In this document: positions 27,223 to 36,629 of the stretch, piece by piece
Layout: every line of letters starts with the position of its first letter
Position numbering within the stretch: the first letter of the stretch is position 1
Source: Arthrobacter sp. V1I7
Lineage (GTDB): Bacteria > Actinomycetota > Actinomycetes > Actinomycetales > Micrococcaceae
NCBI RefSeq assembly: GCF_030817015.1
Contig: NZ_JAUSYS010000001.1
Coordinates: 372,001-436,000, forward strand
Direction: 5' to 3'
Length of the DNA: 64,000 bases
Position numbers and translations under genes: made by a program
The notes under the pieces: generated by a model
Seen by the model: only the letters and a program-made list of their open reading frames with translations
Database searches by the model: none
Told to the model about the DNA's origin: nothing

Positions 27223-27555
27223 TTAGCTGTAGACGAAGTATTCGATGGTGGGTTCGAGCACCGTCCAGCGGGTCATGGCCCCTTCGGACAGGGAGGCCAT
27301 CGACCCGGCGGTAAGTTCGAAGGTTTCCCCGTCCTTGACCTCAATGCGGATGCGGCCCGAGGAGATGAAGATGTTCTCATCCTGATGAATTGGCAGGTCG
27401 AAGGGTTCCGGCGCCTCCTCAGGAGTAACTTTCCAGATACCGGCCGAAAGCTTCTCGTTACCGTTATCTCCTGGGCGGCGAAGCCACTGCACGTTACCGA
27501 GCTCGAAGGGCTCGAAAGCGGCGTCATCGTGCTGGGCGAAAAAGACCTGGGTCAT
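27223..27555 (-). CDS. Cupin-domain protein
   Basis: A 110-residue single-domain beta-barrel. IHQDENIFISSGRIRIEVKD is the first cupin motif, with His and Glu; the second motif region (SMASLSEGAMTRWTVLEPTI) lacks an obvious metal His, so metal binding may be weak and the protein could be a binding or regulatory cupin rather than an enzyme. It sits between the amine permease and the amine oxidase, 18 bp from the oxidase, and is surely co-transcribed. The role is unknown; a sensing or detoxifying part in amine use is possible. Confidence 0.8.
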   Translation of the reverse strand: MTQVFFAQHDDAAFEPFELGNVQWLRRPGDNGNEKLSAGIWKVTPEEAPEPFDLPIHQDENIFISSGRIRIEVKDGETFELTAGSMASLSEGAMTRWTVLEPTIEYFVYS

Positions 27556-27566
27556 TGGTTATTCCT

Positions 27567-29063
27567 TTACTTCTTACTTGGCGTTGACAGGTGATGTCGG
27601 GTGGCGGCGACTGTACTTGACTGGTTGGCCAGCGCCCGCGGTTCCCTAAGGAGCGGCAGCCGGTCCTGGAACCGTCGCCTGATGACGTAGAGGACAAGGG
27701 ACAGCAGGAGGATGCCCACGCCGATTGCCAGTTCCACCGGTCCGCCGTATCCCGACAGTTCGGAGGAGAGGGCCCCGATGGCTAGAACGGCAGCGCCATA
27801 GATCGTCAGCACCACCGCAAGGGGCACAGCCCAGGCGCCGAGCTTGAAGGTCCGTGAAGCATCCGGCCGGTCCTTGCGCAGCAGCAGGAAGCCTGAGACG
27901 GCGAGAAGGATGGCGAGCAGGTAGCCCATGTTCGCTGCGACAAGGATGGAGATGGGGTTTGACACGAAGATCATCAGCAGGACATTCATCACGACGGCGG
28001 CAATGATGGCTCGTGCGGGCACCTGGTGGCGGTTGAGTGCTTCGAACTGGCGGGGTGCGAGTCCGTCGATGGCTGCACCATAAAGTGCCCGCGATCCGTC
28101 CGCCATGGAGGCATTCACACCCATCAGCAGGGCACCGATGGTGATCAGGAGCGCGGCGTCGCCGGCGAACCCGGCGGGAAGGACGGAGGCGAAGCCGGAT
28201 ACGAAGACGGCGGTAGGGTCGGCCGCGGCATCAGCCTGTGTCATCAGCCCGCCGACACCTAGCGGTACCAGGGCGAACATCAGGAAGGTGTAGCCGCCCG
28301 AAGTTGAGAGGGCACGCCGGGCATCTTTGTTGCTGCGGTACTCGGGCGTGAATGCCGCGCACATTTCGGTGCCATAGGCGGTCCAGCCGACCAGGTAGAG
28401 CCAGACGATGGCGTCCTGCCAGCCGCCCCAGTGGTCAGCCCCTGGCTGCCCAAGTCCCCAGGTGAGGTTGGAGATGTCCCACTGCCCGCTGATGAGCGGC
28501 GCGATGACGAAGGTGAACAGCGGAATTAGTAGCAGCGCACCGAGTACCTTATTGACCCATGCAGCGGGCTGTGCGCCAAAGAGGTTGGGCACCATGAGCG
28601 CCAAAATCAAAGCGATGCCGATGATCTGGGCAGTGCCAATCTGCGCGATACCGAGGTTGAGCGACCATGCCGCTTCGGGGAGCCAACGGGCTTCGATGAT
28701 GGCCCCGGCGGTGAGGCTGACAATCGAAATAACTGCAGACCAGCCGAACCAGTAGCCGAAAGTGGCCAGGGCACCGGCAGGGGCAAAACGTTCCTTCCAG
28801 GCCTCGTGGGCGTAGACGGGCACGCCGCCGGGCTTGTCAGGGAACATCGAGGCCATTTCTGCAAAGAGGTGGTTTTGGGCCCAACCGATGCCTGCGGCCA
28901 GAGCCCAAATGAACAAAGCAGAGAGGGCACCGATCGCTGCCATGGTGAAACCAAAGGAGACAAACAATCCGCCGGACACTGCCATCGCCAGGGCGAAGGC
29001 ATCCTGCTAACGGAGCGTCCGGTGCAGGGCCGGAGCGGTGGGGTCATCGAGCGAATGCGCCAT
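27567..29063 (-). pseudogene. APC-family amino acid/amine permease with amber stop at codon 19
   Basis: From the ATG at 29063 (GGAAGG upstream) the frame reads MAHSLDDPTAPALHRTLR, then TAG (29009-29007), then QDAFALAMAVSGGLFVSFGF and an intact permease to 27567. The N-terminal part fits the usual cytosolic head of these transporters and there is no frame change, so a single substitution, perhaps CAG to TAG, interrupts a 498-residue APC transporter with about 12-14 helices. The remaining protein could start at ATG 28985, which lies just before helix 1, so it may still be made at low level. It leads the amine-oxidation operon and would import its substrate. Divergent from the TetR gene. Confidence 0.8.
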
Positions 29064-29140
29064 TGCATAGCCTTCCAAAGACTGGACTAAACGGGGGTGG
29101 GACTTGTGGAGCGAAGGGGTGCGCCGCTTCACAAGATTAA

Positions 29141-29162
29141 CAACTATGCAATTGCTTAGTTG
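29141..29162. promoter_or_regulatory. 22-bp palindromic TetR operator
   Basis: Arms CAACTA and TAGTTG flank the perfect core GCAATTGC with one unpaired T on each side, so 20 of 22 positions are symmetric. It lies between the divergent permease operon (start 29063) and tetR (start 29202), overlapping or abutting both promoters. The TetR protein next door is the obvious binder. Confidence 0.75.
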
Positions 29163-29166
29163 CATC

Positions 29167-29195
29167 TGTCAAGGGGGCCTCGCGCGGGCTACACT
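29167..29195 (+). promoter_or_regulatory. Candidate promoter for a leaderless tetR mRNA
   Basis: TGTCAA (29167-29172), a 17-nt spacer, then TACACT (29190-29195). The GTG start of tetR begins only 6 nt after the -10 box and has no ribosome site, so transcription probably begins at the start codon. Confidence 0.5.
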
Positions 29196-29201
29196 CGGTT
29201 T

Positions 29202-29807
29202 GTGGCGGCGACGAGAACCAACGAATACGGAAAAGGCCGTGAGGCACTGTTGGCGGCGACAGTGCAGGTGGTAGCGGAACGAGGACTCCACGGCTTGACC
29301 TTGCGGGCCGTTGCGGAAGTGGCCGGGGTCAACAACACCCTGATCAGCCACCATTTCGGCACCAAGGATGCGTTGCTGCATGAAGCTGTCGCCTGGGCCA
29401 CAGCCCGCGCGATCCGGCTCAGCGACCTGTCTGCCACTGAGACCATAGACGGCAATTTCGCAGGTGCTCTCGTGGAACTAGTGACCAGCGAGCCGCAACT
29501 TCAGATATTTCAATACGAGTTTGTCCTTGAATCGCGGCGCCGGCCGGATCTGCGGGCCGAAGCTGTCGCCCTTTATGAGGGCTACATCGAGGGACTTGAG
29601 CTCGCACTGGCACGCCACGGACATGCAGATACAAAGCCGTTGGCACGTGCCGTCTTCGCAGCGCTCGACGGTCTGGTATTCCAACAACTCACCGTGGCCG
29701 AGGGCGCCGTCGTCCAGGCCGCAATCGAGCGCATAGGCACCCTGCTGGAAGCCAATCTCGCCAGCGGCCCTTCACGTCCATTTGAGGAAATCGGTGGAGC
29801 CAGTTGA
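29202..29807 (+). CDS. TetR-family transcriptional regulator
   Basis: About 201 residues. HTH LTLRAVAEVAGVNNTLISHH, then FGTKDALLHEAVAWAT, is at residues about 28-65, followed by a helical ligand domain. GTG at 29202 is preferred over the upstream TTG at 29160 because the longer frame would run through the operator and promoter. There is no Shine-Dalgarno sequence; a leaderless mRNA is likely. Divergent from the amine permease/oxidase operon, which it probably represses, and autoregulated through the 22-bp palindrome. The inducer is presumably the amine or its aldehyde. Confidence 0.88.
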   Translation: MAATRTNEYGKGREALLAATVQVVAERGLHGLTLRAVAEVAGVNNTLISHHFGTKDALLHEAVAWATARAIRLSDLSATETIDGNFAGALVELVTSEPQLQIFQYEFVLESRRRPDLRAEAVALYEGYIEGLELALARHGHADTKPLARAVFAALDGLVFQQLTVAEGAVVQAAIERIGTLLEANLASGPSRPFEEIGGAS

Positions 29808-30112
29808 TGTAACTGCTGCTATCGGTAGTTCAAGTAAGCAGGTTACAACCGCGGATTGCCGCCACTTCTCTGCGCCTCCCGCCAGGGGTGATCCTCCACC
29901 TTGAGCTGTACAGGGACTTCAGCAGTGGTCGTCCACGGGCCATGAAAATCTCCTGATGTGCCTGCCGTCACTGTAAGGAAACAACAGGGGATTAAATGCT
30001 TGCTTGTTGCCTGGCATGAGCAGGGCTTGTCAGGGGGCTAAGCCGGTTTCATACCCTTGATAAGCTCCATGCTTCACGTCACTTGAAGATCTTCGCCCTG
30101 GGTACGGCTTTG
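29808..30112. other. Intergenic, no supported feature
   Basis: About 305 bp between the convergent ends of tetR and the succinate-semialdehyde dehydrogenase gene. I see no gene and no strong hairpin. Confidence 0.5.
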
Positions 30113-31648
30113 TCAGTCCGCGTAGGGATCGGCGATGCCGATGTACTGCGTCGTGGTGTATTCGGCGATGCCCTCCGAACCGCCTTCGCGCCCGAGTCCG
30201 GATTGCTTGACCCCGCCGAAGGGCGCGGCGGCGTTGGAGATCACCCCGGCGTTGAAGCCGACCATGCCGAACTCGATCTGTTCGGCCACGCGCAGCAACC
30301 GGTTGAAGTTCCGGCTGTAGACGTAGGACGCGAGGCCGTATTCGCTGGCGTTGGCCAGCCGGATGGCGTCGTCCTCGGTTCTGAACGTGGTGACGGGGGC
30401 GACCGGGCCGAAGATCTCCTGACGGAGGATCTCGGCGTCGTTGGGCACATCGCCGAGCACGGTGGGCTGGTAGAAGTAGCCTGCCCCCTCAACCGGTGAG
30501 CCCCCGGTCACGACGGTGGCACCCGCGGCGACGGCGGCGCTCACCAGGGCGTGCACGTCATCACGGGACCCGGCGTCGATCAGCGGACCGACCTGGGTGC
30601 CTGGGTGGGTGCCGCGGCCGGTGGCCAGCGCGCCCATCGCGGCGGCGAACTTTTCGGTGAATTCGGCAGCCACGGATTCCTGGACCAGGAATCGGTTTGC
30701 CGCGGTGCACGCCTCGCCCATGTTCCGCATTTTGGCGGCCATGGCACCTTCCACGGCCTTGTCCAGGTCGGCGTCTTCGAACACGATGAAGGGCGCATTC
30801 CCGCCCAGTTCCATGGAAGTCCGCAGCACGTTCTGCGCCGCGTCGGCCATAAGCCGCTTGCCAACCGGGGTGGACCCGGTGAAGGAGACCTTGCGCAGGC
30901 GCGGATCGGCCAGCAGGGGCCCGGAGATCCCGGAGGCGCTGGAGGAGGACACCACGTTCAGCACCCCCGCGGGCAGCCCGGCGTCCAGCATGGTCTGCGC
31001 GAACAGCTGCGCCGTCAGCGGGGTGAGTTTCGCGGGTTTCAGCACCATGGTGCAGCCGGCGGCCACAGCCGGGGCCACTTTGCGGGTGGCCATGGCCAGC
31101 GGGAAGTTCCAGGGGGTGATGAGCAGGCAGGGGCCCACCGGCTTGTGCTGGACCAGGATCTTGTTTTTGCCCTCCGGCGTGGTGAGGTAACGGCCGTAAT
31201 CGCGGACGGTTTCTTCGGAGAACCAGCGCAGGAACTCGGCGCCGTAGGCGACTTCGCCACGGGCCTCGGCCAGCGGCTTGCCCATCTCCAGGGTCATCAG
31301 CAGCGCGAAGTCTTCGACGCGTGCGGTCACCAGGTCGAAGGCCCGGCGGAGGATTTCGGCCCGTTCCCGCGGCGCCGTGCGTGCCCACGAGGCCTGGACT
31401 TCGGCAGCGGCATCAAGCGCGGCGACGGCGTCCTCGCTGGTCCCCGAGGCCAAGGTGGCTAAGACCTCCCCGGTGGCTGGATCGTGGACATCGAACGTCC
31501 TGCCGTCGGACGCGTCCCGCCACTGGCCGCCAATCAGCAGCCCGGTGGGCACCGAGGCGAGGAGCGTGGCCTCACGCTCGGGTGAGACGGCCACGGGTGA
31601 GACGGCCTCGGGGAAGAGGGCAGGGGAGAGCACTGAAGAAACTGTCAT
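30113..31648 (-). CDS. gabD: Succinate-semialdehyde dehydrogenase (GabD-like)
   Basis: Oxidises succinic semialdehyde, the end product of HpaI cleavage, to succinate with NAD(P). 511 residues, including about 30 extra at the N-terminus with a short repeat (AVSPVAVSP). The catalytic Cys is in NMGEACTAANRF, the general-base Glu in SMELGGNAPF, and the phosphate region is ITPWNFPLAMATRKVAPAVA. The C-terminus has APFGGVKQSGLGREGG. Last gene of the homoprotocatechuate operon, 21 bp after hpaI, so a pathway-dedicated copy is likely. Confidence 0.9.
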   Translation of the reverse strand: MTVSSVLSPALFPEAVSPVAVSPEREATLLASVPTGLLIGGQWRDASDGRTFDVHDPATGEVLATLASGTSEDAVAALDAAAEVQASWARTAPRERAEILRRAFDLVTARVEDFALLMTLEMGKPLAEARGEVAYGAEFLRWFSEETVRDYGRYLTTPEGKNKILVQHKPVGPCLLITPWNFPLAMATRKVAPAVAAGCTMVLKPAKLTPLTAQLFAQTMLDAGLPAGVLNVVSSSSASGISGPLLADPRLRKVSFTGSTPVGKRLMADAAQNVLRTSMELGGNAPFIVFEDADLDKAVEGAMAAKMRNMGEACTAANRFLVQESVAAEFTEKFAAAMGALATGRGTHPGTQVGPLIDAGSRDDVHALVSAAVAAGATVVTGGSPVEGAGYFYQPTVLGDVPNDAEILRQEIFGPVAPVTTFRTEDDAIRLANASEYGLASYVYSRNFNRLLRVAEQIEFGMVGFNAGVISNAAAPFGGVKQSGLGREGGSEGIAEYTTTQYIGIADPYAD

Positions 31649-31669
31649 CGAAGAAGTCCTTAGGAAGGG

Positions 31670-32479
31670 TCAGTAGCTGGTGGGGGCGGCGCCGTCGGAT
31701 GGCTGGATGTACCGGGCGGCGAGTGCCTCGGAGCCACGGGCCAGCAGCGCGACGTCGGCCCCCACCAGGATGAAATCGGCGCCGCTGTCCAGGTAGTGGC
31801 GGGCGGTGTCGGGGTTGAACGCGTTGACGCCGGCCGGTTTGCCGGCGGCCTTGGCGGCTTCCAGGCAGTGTCCGACGGCGGCGCGCACCTCGGGGTGCTC
31901 CTGCTGCCCCAGCAGCCCCATGGAGGCGGCGAGGTCGGAGGGCCCCAGGAAAATGGCGTCCACGCCGTCGACCTTCAGGATGTCCTCCACGGCCGCCACT
32001 GCTGTGGTCGATTCGATCTGGACCGTGACACTGATCGTGTCCCCGGCCCGGGCCAGGTAATCCGGGATGCGGTTCCAGCGGGCGGCCCGCGCCAGTGCCG
32101 AGCCCACGCCCCGGACGCCCCGGGGCGGGTAGCGGGTGGCGGCCACCGCGGCTTCCGCCTCCGCCACCGAATGGACCATGGGGATCAGCAGGTTCTGCAC
32201 ACCCAGGTCCAGGTACTGCTTGATGACCACGGTGTCGTTCACGGGCGGCCGCACCAGCGTGTGGACCGGGTAGCCGTGGATCGCCTGGAGTTGGGCCAGG
32301 ATGGATTCGAGCCCGTTGGGGCTGTGCTCGGCGTCCACCAGGAGCCAGTCCAGTCCGGACCCGGCGCAGAGCTCGGCCACCAGCGGACTGCCCGAGCACA
32401 CCCACATCCCGGCGAGGGGCCGGTTCGCGGCGGCCAGGGCGTCACGGAAGGTGTTGTCCGGTTCTATTCGAAACGGCAT
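31670..32479 (-). CDS. hpaI: 4-hydroxy-2-oxoheptanedioate aldolase (HpaI/HpcH)
   Basis: Class II retro-aldolase that splits 4-hydroxy-2-oxoheptane-1,7-dioate into pyruvate and succinic semialdehyde. 269 residues. Motifs: LLVDAEHSPNG (base His), TLVRPPVND (Arg), VTVQIESTTAV (metal Glu) and IFLGPSDLAASMG (metal Asp). It overlaps hpaH by 16 nt and is followed by gabD, the exact order of the pathway. All catalytic residues are present. Confidence 0.93.
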   Translation of the reverse strand: MPFRIEPDNTFRDALAAANRPLAGMWVCSGSPLVAELCAGSGLDWLLVDAEHSPNGLESILAQLQAIHGYPVHTLVRPPVNDTVVIKQYLDLGVQNLLIPMVHSVAEAEAAVAATRYPPRGVRGVGSALARAARWNRIPDYLARAGDTISVTVQIESTTAVAAVEDILKVDGVDAIFLGPSDLAASMGLLGQQEHPEVRAAVGHCLEAAKAAGKPAGVNAFNPDTARHYLDSGADFILVGADVALLARGSEALAARYIQPSDGAAPTSY

Positions 32480-33249
32480 GTGACACTCCCCAGCGGTCCG
32501 TAGTCGGCATGGACGGTATCACCCTTGTACACCCAGACGGGCCGGGTGAAGGAGCCGGCCAGGATGATGTCGCCGGCCTTCATGCTGTCCCCGTGGGCGG
32601 CAATTTTATTGGCCAGCCAGTGCACTCCGTTAGCCGGGTGGTCCAGGACCCCGGCAGCCACCCCGGTCTCTTCCACGGTCTGGTTCTTGTACAGGATGGC
32701 TGCGACCCAGCGGAGGTCGACGGCGTCCGGCTTTACCGGGCGGCCGCCCACCACCATGGCGCCCATGGCCGCGTTGTCCGAGATGGTGTCCACGATGGTC
32801 CGGCCCTCCATCTCGATCCGGGAATCGAGGATTTCGAGGGCCGGGACCACGTAATCGGTGGCGTTCAGGACGTCGAAGATGGTGCAGCCGGGTCCTTTGA
32901 GCCCGTCCTTCAGGACGAACGCCAGTTCCACCTCGACGCGCGGGTGGGTGTACCTGTCCCACTCCACCGAGCAGCCGGTTTCCAGCACCATGTCATCAAA
33001 GATGGCGCCGTAGTCCGGTTCGGTGATGCCGGTGGCGGCCTGCATTGCCTTGGACGTGAGGCCGATCTTCCGCCCCACCAGGGTCCGGCCGGCGTCCTCG
33101 TTGCGGCGCCGCCACAGCCGCTGCACCGCATAGGAGTCCTCCACCGTCATGTCCGGATACCGGGCGGTCAGGCGGGGGATCGGGGTGCGGCTTCGGCCGG
33201 CCTCCACCAGTTCGTCCGCGATGGCCTCAATCGTCGTGGCATCCAGCAT
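32464..33249 (-). CDS. hpaH: 2-oxo-hept-4-ene-1,7-dioate hydratase (HpaH)
   Basis: Adds water to 2-oxohept-4-ene-1,7-dioate (an FAH-superfamily hydratase related to MhpD). 261 residues. The metal-binding acidic pair is in HPRVEVELAFVLK (ExE) and the third ligand region follows in NATDYVVPALEILDSRIE. VGRKIGLTSKAMQ is the family signature. Starts 2 nt after hpaD stops and overlaps hpaI, so the three are translationally coupled. Confidence 0.92.
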   Translation of the reverse strand: MLDATTIEAIADELVEAGRSRTPIPRLTARYPDMTVEDSYAVQRLWRRRNEDAGRTLVGRKIGLTSKAMQAATGITEPDYGAIFDDMVLETGCSVEWDRYTHPRVEVELAFVLKDGLKGPGCTIFDVLNATDYVVPALEILDSRIEMEGRTIVDTISDNAAMGAMVVGGRPVKPDAVDLRWVAAILYKNQTVEETGVAAGVLDHPANGVHWLANKIAAHGDSMKAGDIILAGSFTRPVWVYKGDTVHADYGPLGSVTCRFE

Positions 33250-33251
33250 GG

Positions 33252-34337
33252 CTACAGCTGCGCTCCCAGTTTGAAGCCGGTGCGGTCACCCTCAGGGGAC
33301 CCGTCCTTGCGGGTGTAGGAGAAGCCGTCCGCGCCCACCGTGACGGCCATTTCGCTCTTTTCCTCGCGGACAATCACGGGCTGCGGGTTGCCGTCGAGGT
33401 CCAGGACCAGGGAGGCCTCGGTGTACCAGGACGGGACCACGGGGTTGCCCCACCAGTCGCGGCGCTGGTTGTCGTGCACGTCCCAGGTGATGGTGGGGTT
33501 GTCCGGGTCGCCGGTGTAGTAGTCCTGGGTGTAGATCTCGATCCGGTGGCCGTCCGGGTCCAGGATGTAGAGGTAGAAGGCGTTGGAGACGCCGTGCCGG
33601 CCGGGGCCGCGTTCGATCCGGTCGCTGATGCGCAGGGCGCCCATCTTGTCGCAGATCTGGATGATGTTGTGCTTCTCGTGGGTGGCGAACGCGACGTGGT
33701 GCATGCGCGGGCCGTTGCCGCCGGTCAGGGCGGTGTCGTGGACCGTCTGCTTGCGGTGCATCCAAGCCGCGTAGGTCACGCCGTCGGAGTCCTTGATGTC
33801 TTCGGAGACGCGGAAGCCGAGGTCCTCAAGGTACTTGCGGCCACGGGGCACGTCCGGGGTGACCTGGTTGAAGTGGTCCAGGCGCACCAGTTCGCCGGCG
33901 GAGTAGAGGTCATAGCGCTGGGTGAGGCGCTCCACGTGCTCCACCTCGTAGAAGAACTCGTAGGGGAAGCCCAGCGGGTCCTCCACCCGGACGGAGTCGC
34001 CGATGCCCTTGGTGAAGCCGTCCTTGCGGCGCTCGGTGCGGCAGCCCAGTTCCTTGTAGTAGGCCTCGGCAACGTCCACCTCCGCTGGGGATTTCACCCG
34101 GTAGGCGAACGCGGCGACAGCGGCGATCGGTCCCTTGCGCAGCACCAGGTTGTGGTGGATGAACTCCTCCAGCGGGCGCAGGTAGATGTTGTTCTCATCT
34201 TCCTCGGTGACGTGCAGGCCGAGGACGTCGACGTAGAACTCGCGCGACTTGGCGAGGTCGGTGACCACGATCTCCATGTAGGCGCAGCGGACGATGTCCG
34301 GAGCCGGGACGGTGGGGGTGGGAACAAAGTTTGTCAT
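33252..34337 (-). CDS. hpaD: 3,4-dihydroxyphenylacetate (homoprotocatechuate) 2,3-dioxygenase
   Basis: Extradiol ring cleavage of homoprotocatechuate; 361 residues with two vicinal-oxygen-chelate domains. The metal ligands fall at His155 (VRLDHFNQ), His214 (RMHHVAFA) and Glu267 (GHRIEIYT), and the acid/base His at 200 (QTVHDTAL), the same numbering as the studied Brevibacterium fuscum (Fe) and Arthrobacter globiformis MndD (Mn) enzymes. Sequence alone does not tell Fe from Mn. The ATG at 34337 is chosen: upstream codons to 34532 lie in the hpaE 3' region and look unlike protein. Confidence 0.96.
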   Translation of the reverse strand: MTNFVPTPTVPAPDIVRCAYMEIVVTDLAKSREFYVDVLGLHVTEEDENNIYLRPLEEFIHHNLVLRKGPIAAVAAFAYRVKSPAEVDVAEAYYKELGCRTERRKDGFTKGIGDSVRVEDPLGFPYEFFYEVEHVERLTQRYDLYSAGELVRLDHFNQVTPDVPRGRKYLEDLGFRVSEDIKDSDGVTYAAWMHRKQTVHDTALTGGNGPRMHHVAFATHEKHNIIQICDKMGALRISDRIERGPGRHGVSNAFYLYILDPDGHRIEIYTQDYYTGDPDNPTITWDVHDNQRRDWWGNPVVPSWYTEASLVLDLDGNPQPVIVREEKSEMAVTVGADGFSYTRKDGSPEGDRTGFKLGAQL

Positions 34338-34383
34338 GGTGTTCTCTCTTCTTTGAGCAGGGGAGGCGCAGGGGAGGGGGAGA

Positions 34384-35925
34384 TCAGCCGTCGTTGGCAG
34401 CGGAGGCTTCGATGCTGCCGAACTTAGGTGTGTGGACGGTGCCCAGCGTGATGTGCACGGCCTGCTGGTCGGTGTAGAAATCGATGGAGCGGTAGCCCCC
34501 CTCGTGCCCCAGACCGGAAGCCTTGACGCCACCGAACGGGGTCCGCAGGTCGCGGACGTTGTGGCTGTTCAGCCACACCATGCCGGCCTCCACGTTCTGG
34601 GAGAAGTTGTGCGCCCGGGTCAGGTTCTGGGTCCAGATGTAGGCCGCCAGGCCGTAGCGGGTGTTGTTCGCCAGGGCGAGGGCTTCGTCGTCGTTCTCGA
34701 AGGGGGTGATGGCGACGACGGGTCCGAAGATTTCCTCCTGGAAGATGCGGGCGTCGGGGGCGACGTCGGCGAACACGGTGGGGGCGATGTAGTTGCCCTC
34801 CGGGAGGTGCTCGGGCCGCCCGCCACCGGCCAGCAGCCGGCCTTCGGATTTGCCGATCTCCACGTACGAGGCGACCTTTTCGTAGTGCTCCGGGTGCACC
34901 AGTGCGCCCACTTGCGTCCTGGGATCGTGCGGATCGCCCACCACGATGTTCTTGGCCCGGGCGGCGTACTTCTCGCAGAACTCGTCATAGATGGCGCGTT
35001 CCACGAGGATGCGGGAGCCTGCGGTGCAGCGCTCGCCGTTGAGGGAAAAGACGCCGAACAGGGCGGAGTCGATCGCGGCGTCCAGGTCGGCGTCGGCAAA
35101 GATGACGCAGGGGGATTTTCCGCCGAGCTCCATGGACAGGCCCTTGAGGTTGGCTGCGGCGTTGCGGAAGATGGTCTGGCCCGTGGTGGTCTCGCCGGTG
35201 AAGGAGATCAGCGGCACGTCCGGGTGCTTCACCAGGGCGTCGCCGGCTTCCTCGCCCAGGCCGTTGACCAGGTTGAACACGCCGTCCGGCAGGCCGGCAT
35301 CCTTGAAGATGGTGGCCCAGAGGGACGCGGAGAGCGGGGTGAACTCGGCCGGTTTGAGCACCACGGTGTTGCCGGTGGCCAGGGCGGGGGCGAGCTTCCA
35401 CGACTCGAGCATGAACGGGGTGTTCCACGGAGTGATCAGGCCGGCGACGCCGATCGGTTTGCGGTTCACGTAGTTGATCTGGGATCCCGGGACCTTCATG
35501 GCGTCGTCGAACTGGGCCACGATCAGGTCCGCGAAGAAGCGGAAGTTCTCCGCGGCACGCAGGGCCTGGCCCTTGGCCTGGGTGATCGGCAGTCCGGTAT
35601 CGAAGGTCTCCAGCTCGGCGAGCCGTTCTTCCTGTGCCTCGACGGCGTCGGCGATCCTGTTTAGGATCCGGGCGCGTTCCCGCGGCTTCATCCTCGGCCA
35701 CGGACCGTTTGTAAATGCTTCGCGGGCGGCGGCGACGGCGAGATTGATGTCTTCCTTCTGGCCGGCCGCGGCGGTGGCGTAGTTCTGGTTCGAGACCGGA
35801 TCCAGGACGTCGAAGGTCGCCCCGTTCACGGAGTCAACGAATTCGCCGTTGATGTAGTGCTGGATGTGGGTGGGCAGGTCCTGCGGCACGTAATGGTGCT
35901 TGGTCTGTTCTGCAGTGAACGTCAT
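34384..35925 (-). CDS. hpaE: 5-carboxymethyl-2-hydroxymuconate semialdehyde dehydrogenase (HpaE)
   Basis: Oxidises the ring-cleavage product of HpaD with NAD. 513 residues, aldehyde dehydrogenase superfamily. Phosphate region ITPWNTPFMLESWKLAPALA, general-base Glu in SMELGGKSPC, catalytic Cys in LNGERCTAGSRI, C-terminal RTPFGGVKASGLGHEGG. It lies between the GntR regulator and hpaD in the operon. Confidence 0.93.
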   Translation of the reverse strand: MTFTAEQTKHHYVPQDLPTHIQHYINGEFVDSVNGATFDVLDPVSNQNYATAAAGQKEDINLAVAAAREAFTNGPWPRMKPRERARILNRIADAVEAQEERLAELETFDTGLPITQAKGQALRAAENFRFFADLIVAQFDDAMKVPGSQINYVNRKPIGVAGLITPWNTPFMLESWKLAPALATGNTVVLKPAEFTPLSASLWATIFKDAGLPDGVFNLVNGLGEEAGDALVKHPDVPLISFTGETTTGQTIFRNAAANLKGLSMELGGKSPCVIFADADLDAAIDSALFGVFSLNGERCTAGSRILVERAIYDEFCEKYAARAKNIVVGDPHDPRTQVGALVHPEHYEKVASYVEIGKSEGRLLAGGGRPEHLPEGNYIAPTVFADVAPDARIFQEEIFGPVVAITPFENDDEALALANNTRYGLAAYIWTQNLTRAHNFSQNVEAGMVWLNSHNVRDLRTPFGGVKASGLGHEGGYRSIDFYTDQQAVHITLGTVHTPKFGSIEASAANDG

Positions 35926-35936
35926 TGTTTCTTCCT

Positions 35937-36629
35937 TTACTGCTGGGTCGGGTGGTCTGTTGCGGCGGCCTGGGCGAGGTAGGCGTCCAGGGTGGCGCTG
36001 CGGTGCCGGCGGGCCGCCTTTTCGATCGTGTCGGCGCCGGCACCGGTTTCAATGAGCCGGAGCAGGGCCTCGTGCTCGTCCACGGACTCGTGGGCGCGGC
36101 CCGGGACGAAGCGGAACGTGGAGGACCGCAGCGACGCGAGCCGGTTCCAGCCCCGGTGCACAAGGTCCAAAATGTGCGGGTTGGGGCAATGCTCGAAAAG
36201 GACGCTGTGGAAGTCCTGGTTGAGCCGGGTGAAGCGGACGGGGTCGAAGTGCTGAAGGCAATCCCGCATCTCCGCGTTGACGGCGCGGGCGCGGGCGATG
36301 TCCGGGGCGCCGATGAGCGGTGCGGAAAGGGCAGTGGCAGCGCCTTCCACAATGCTCAGGGTCTGCATCGTATAGAGATATTCGGTGGGGTCGATCCCGG
36401 ACACCGTGGCGCCGACGTTCCGCTCGAACGTGACCAGCCCTTCGGCTTCGAGCCGGCGGATGGCTTCACGGACCGGTACCACGCTGACGCCCAGGTCCTC
36501 GGCGATCTTGGCCAGCACCAGCCGGTAGCCGGGGGAATAGGACCCGTCCACGATCCGGGCCTTGACGGCGGCGTAGGCCTGCTCGGACTTGCTGCCCGTG
36601 CGCGTGCCGGCGATGGCTGTCTCAGTCAT
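35937..36629 (-). CDS. GntR-family regulator (FCD) of the homoprotocatechuate operon
   Basis: About 230 residues. Winged helix LVLAKIAEDLGVSVVPVREA, then GLVTFERNVGATVSGID; FCD ligand domain with FTRLNQDFHSVLFEHCPNPH (metal/ligand His). The ATG at 36629 overlaps the upstream stop as ATGA; the 36647 start would add six residues inside that gene. It is inside the operon and probably acts at the TCGTATACGA site before it. HpaR in enterobacteria is a MarR protein, so this pathway has a different regulator here. Confidence 0.9.
   Translation of the reverse strand: MTETAIAGTRTGSKSEQAYAAVKARIVDGSYSPGYRLVLAKIAEDLGVSVVPVREAIRRLEAEGLVTFERNVGATVSGIDPTEYLYTMQTLSIVEGAATALSAPLIGAPDIARARAVNAEMRDCLQHFDPVRFTRLNQDFHSVLFEHCPNPHILDLVHRGWNRLASLRSSTFRFVPGRAHESVDEHEALLRLIETGAGADTIEKAARRHRSATLDAYLAQAAATDHPTQQ

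Noticed and set aside
26101..27594. 497-codon plus-strand frame
   Set aside because: Antisense to the amine oxidase and cupin genes, both with clear motifs.
29007..29009. Amber codon read as pyrrolysine
   Set aside because: No pyrrolysine machinery in view, and the position is a disordered head where a Gln codon is expected; a nonsense mutation is simpler.
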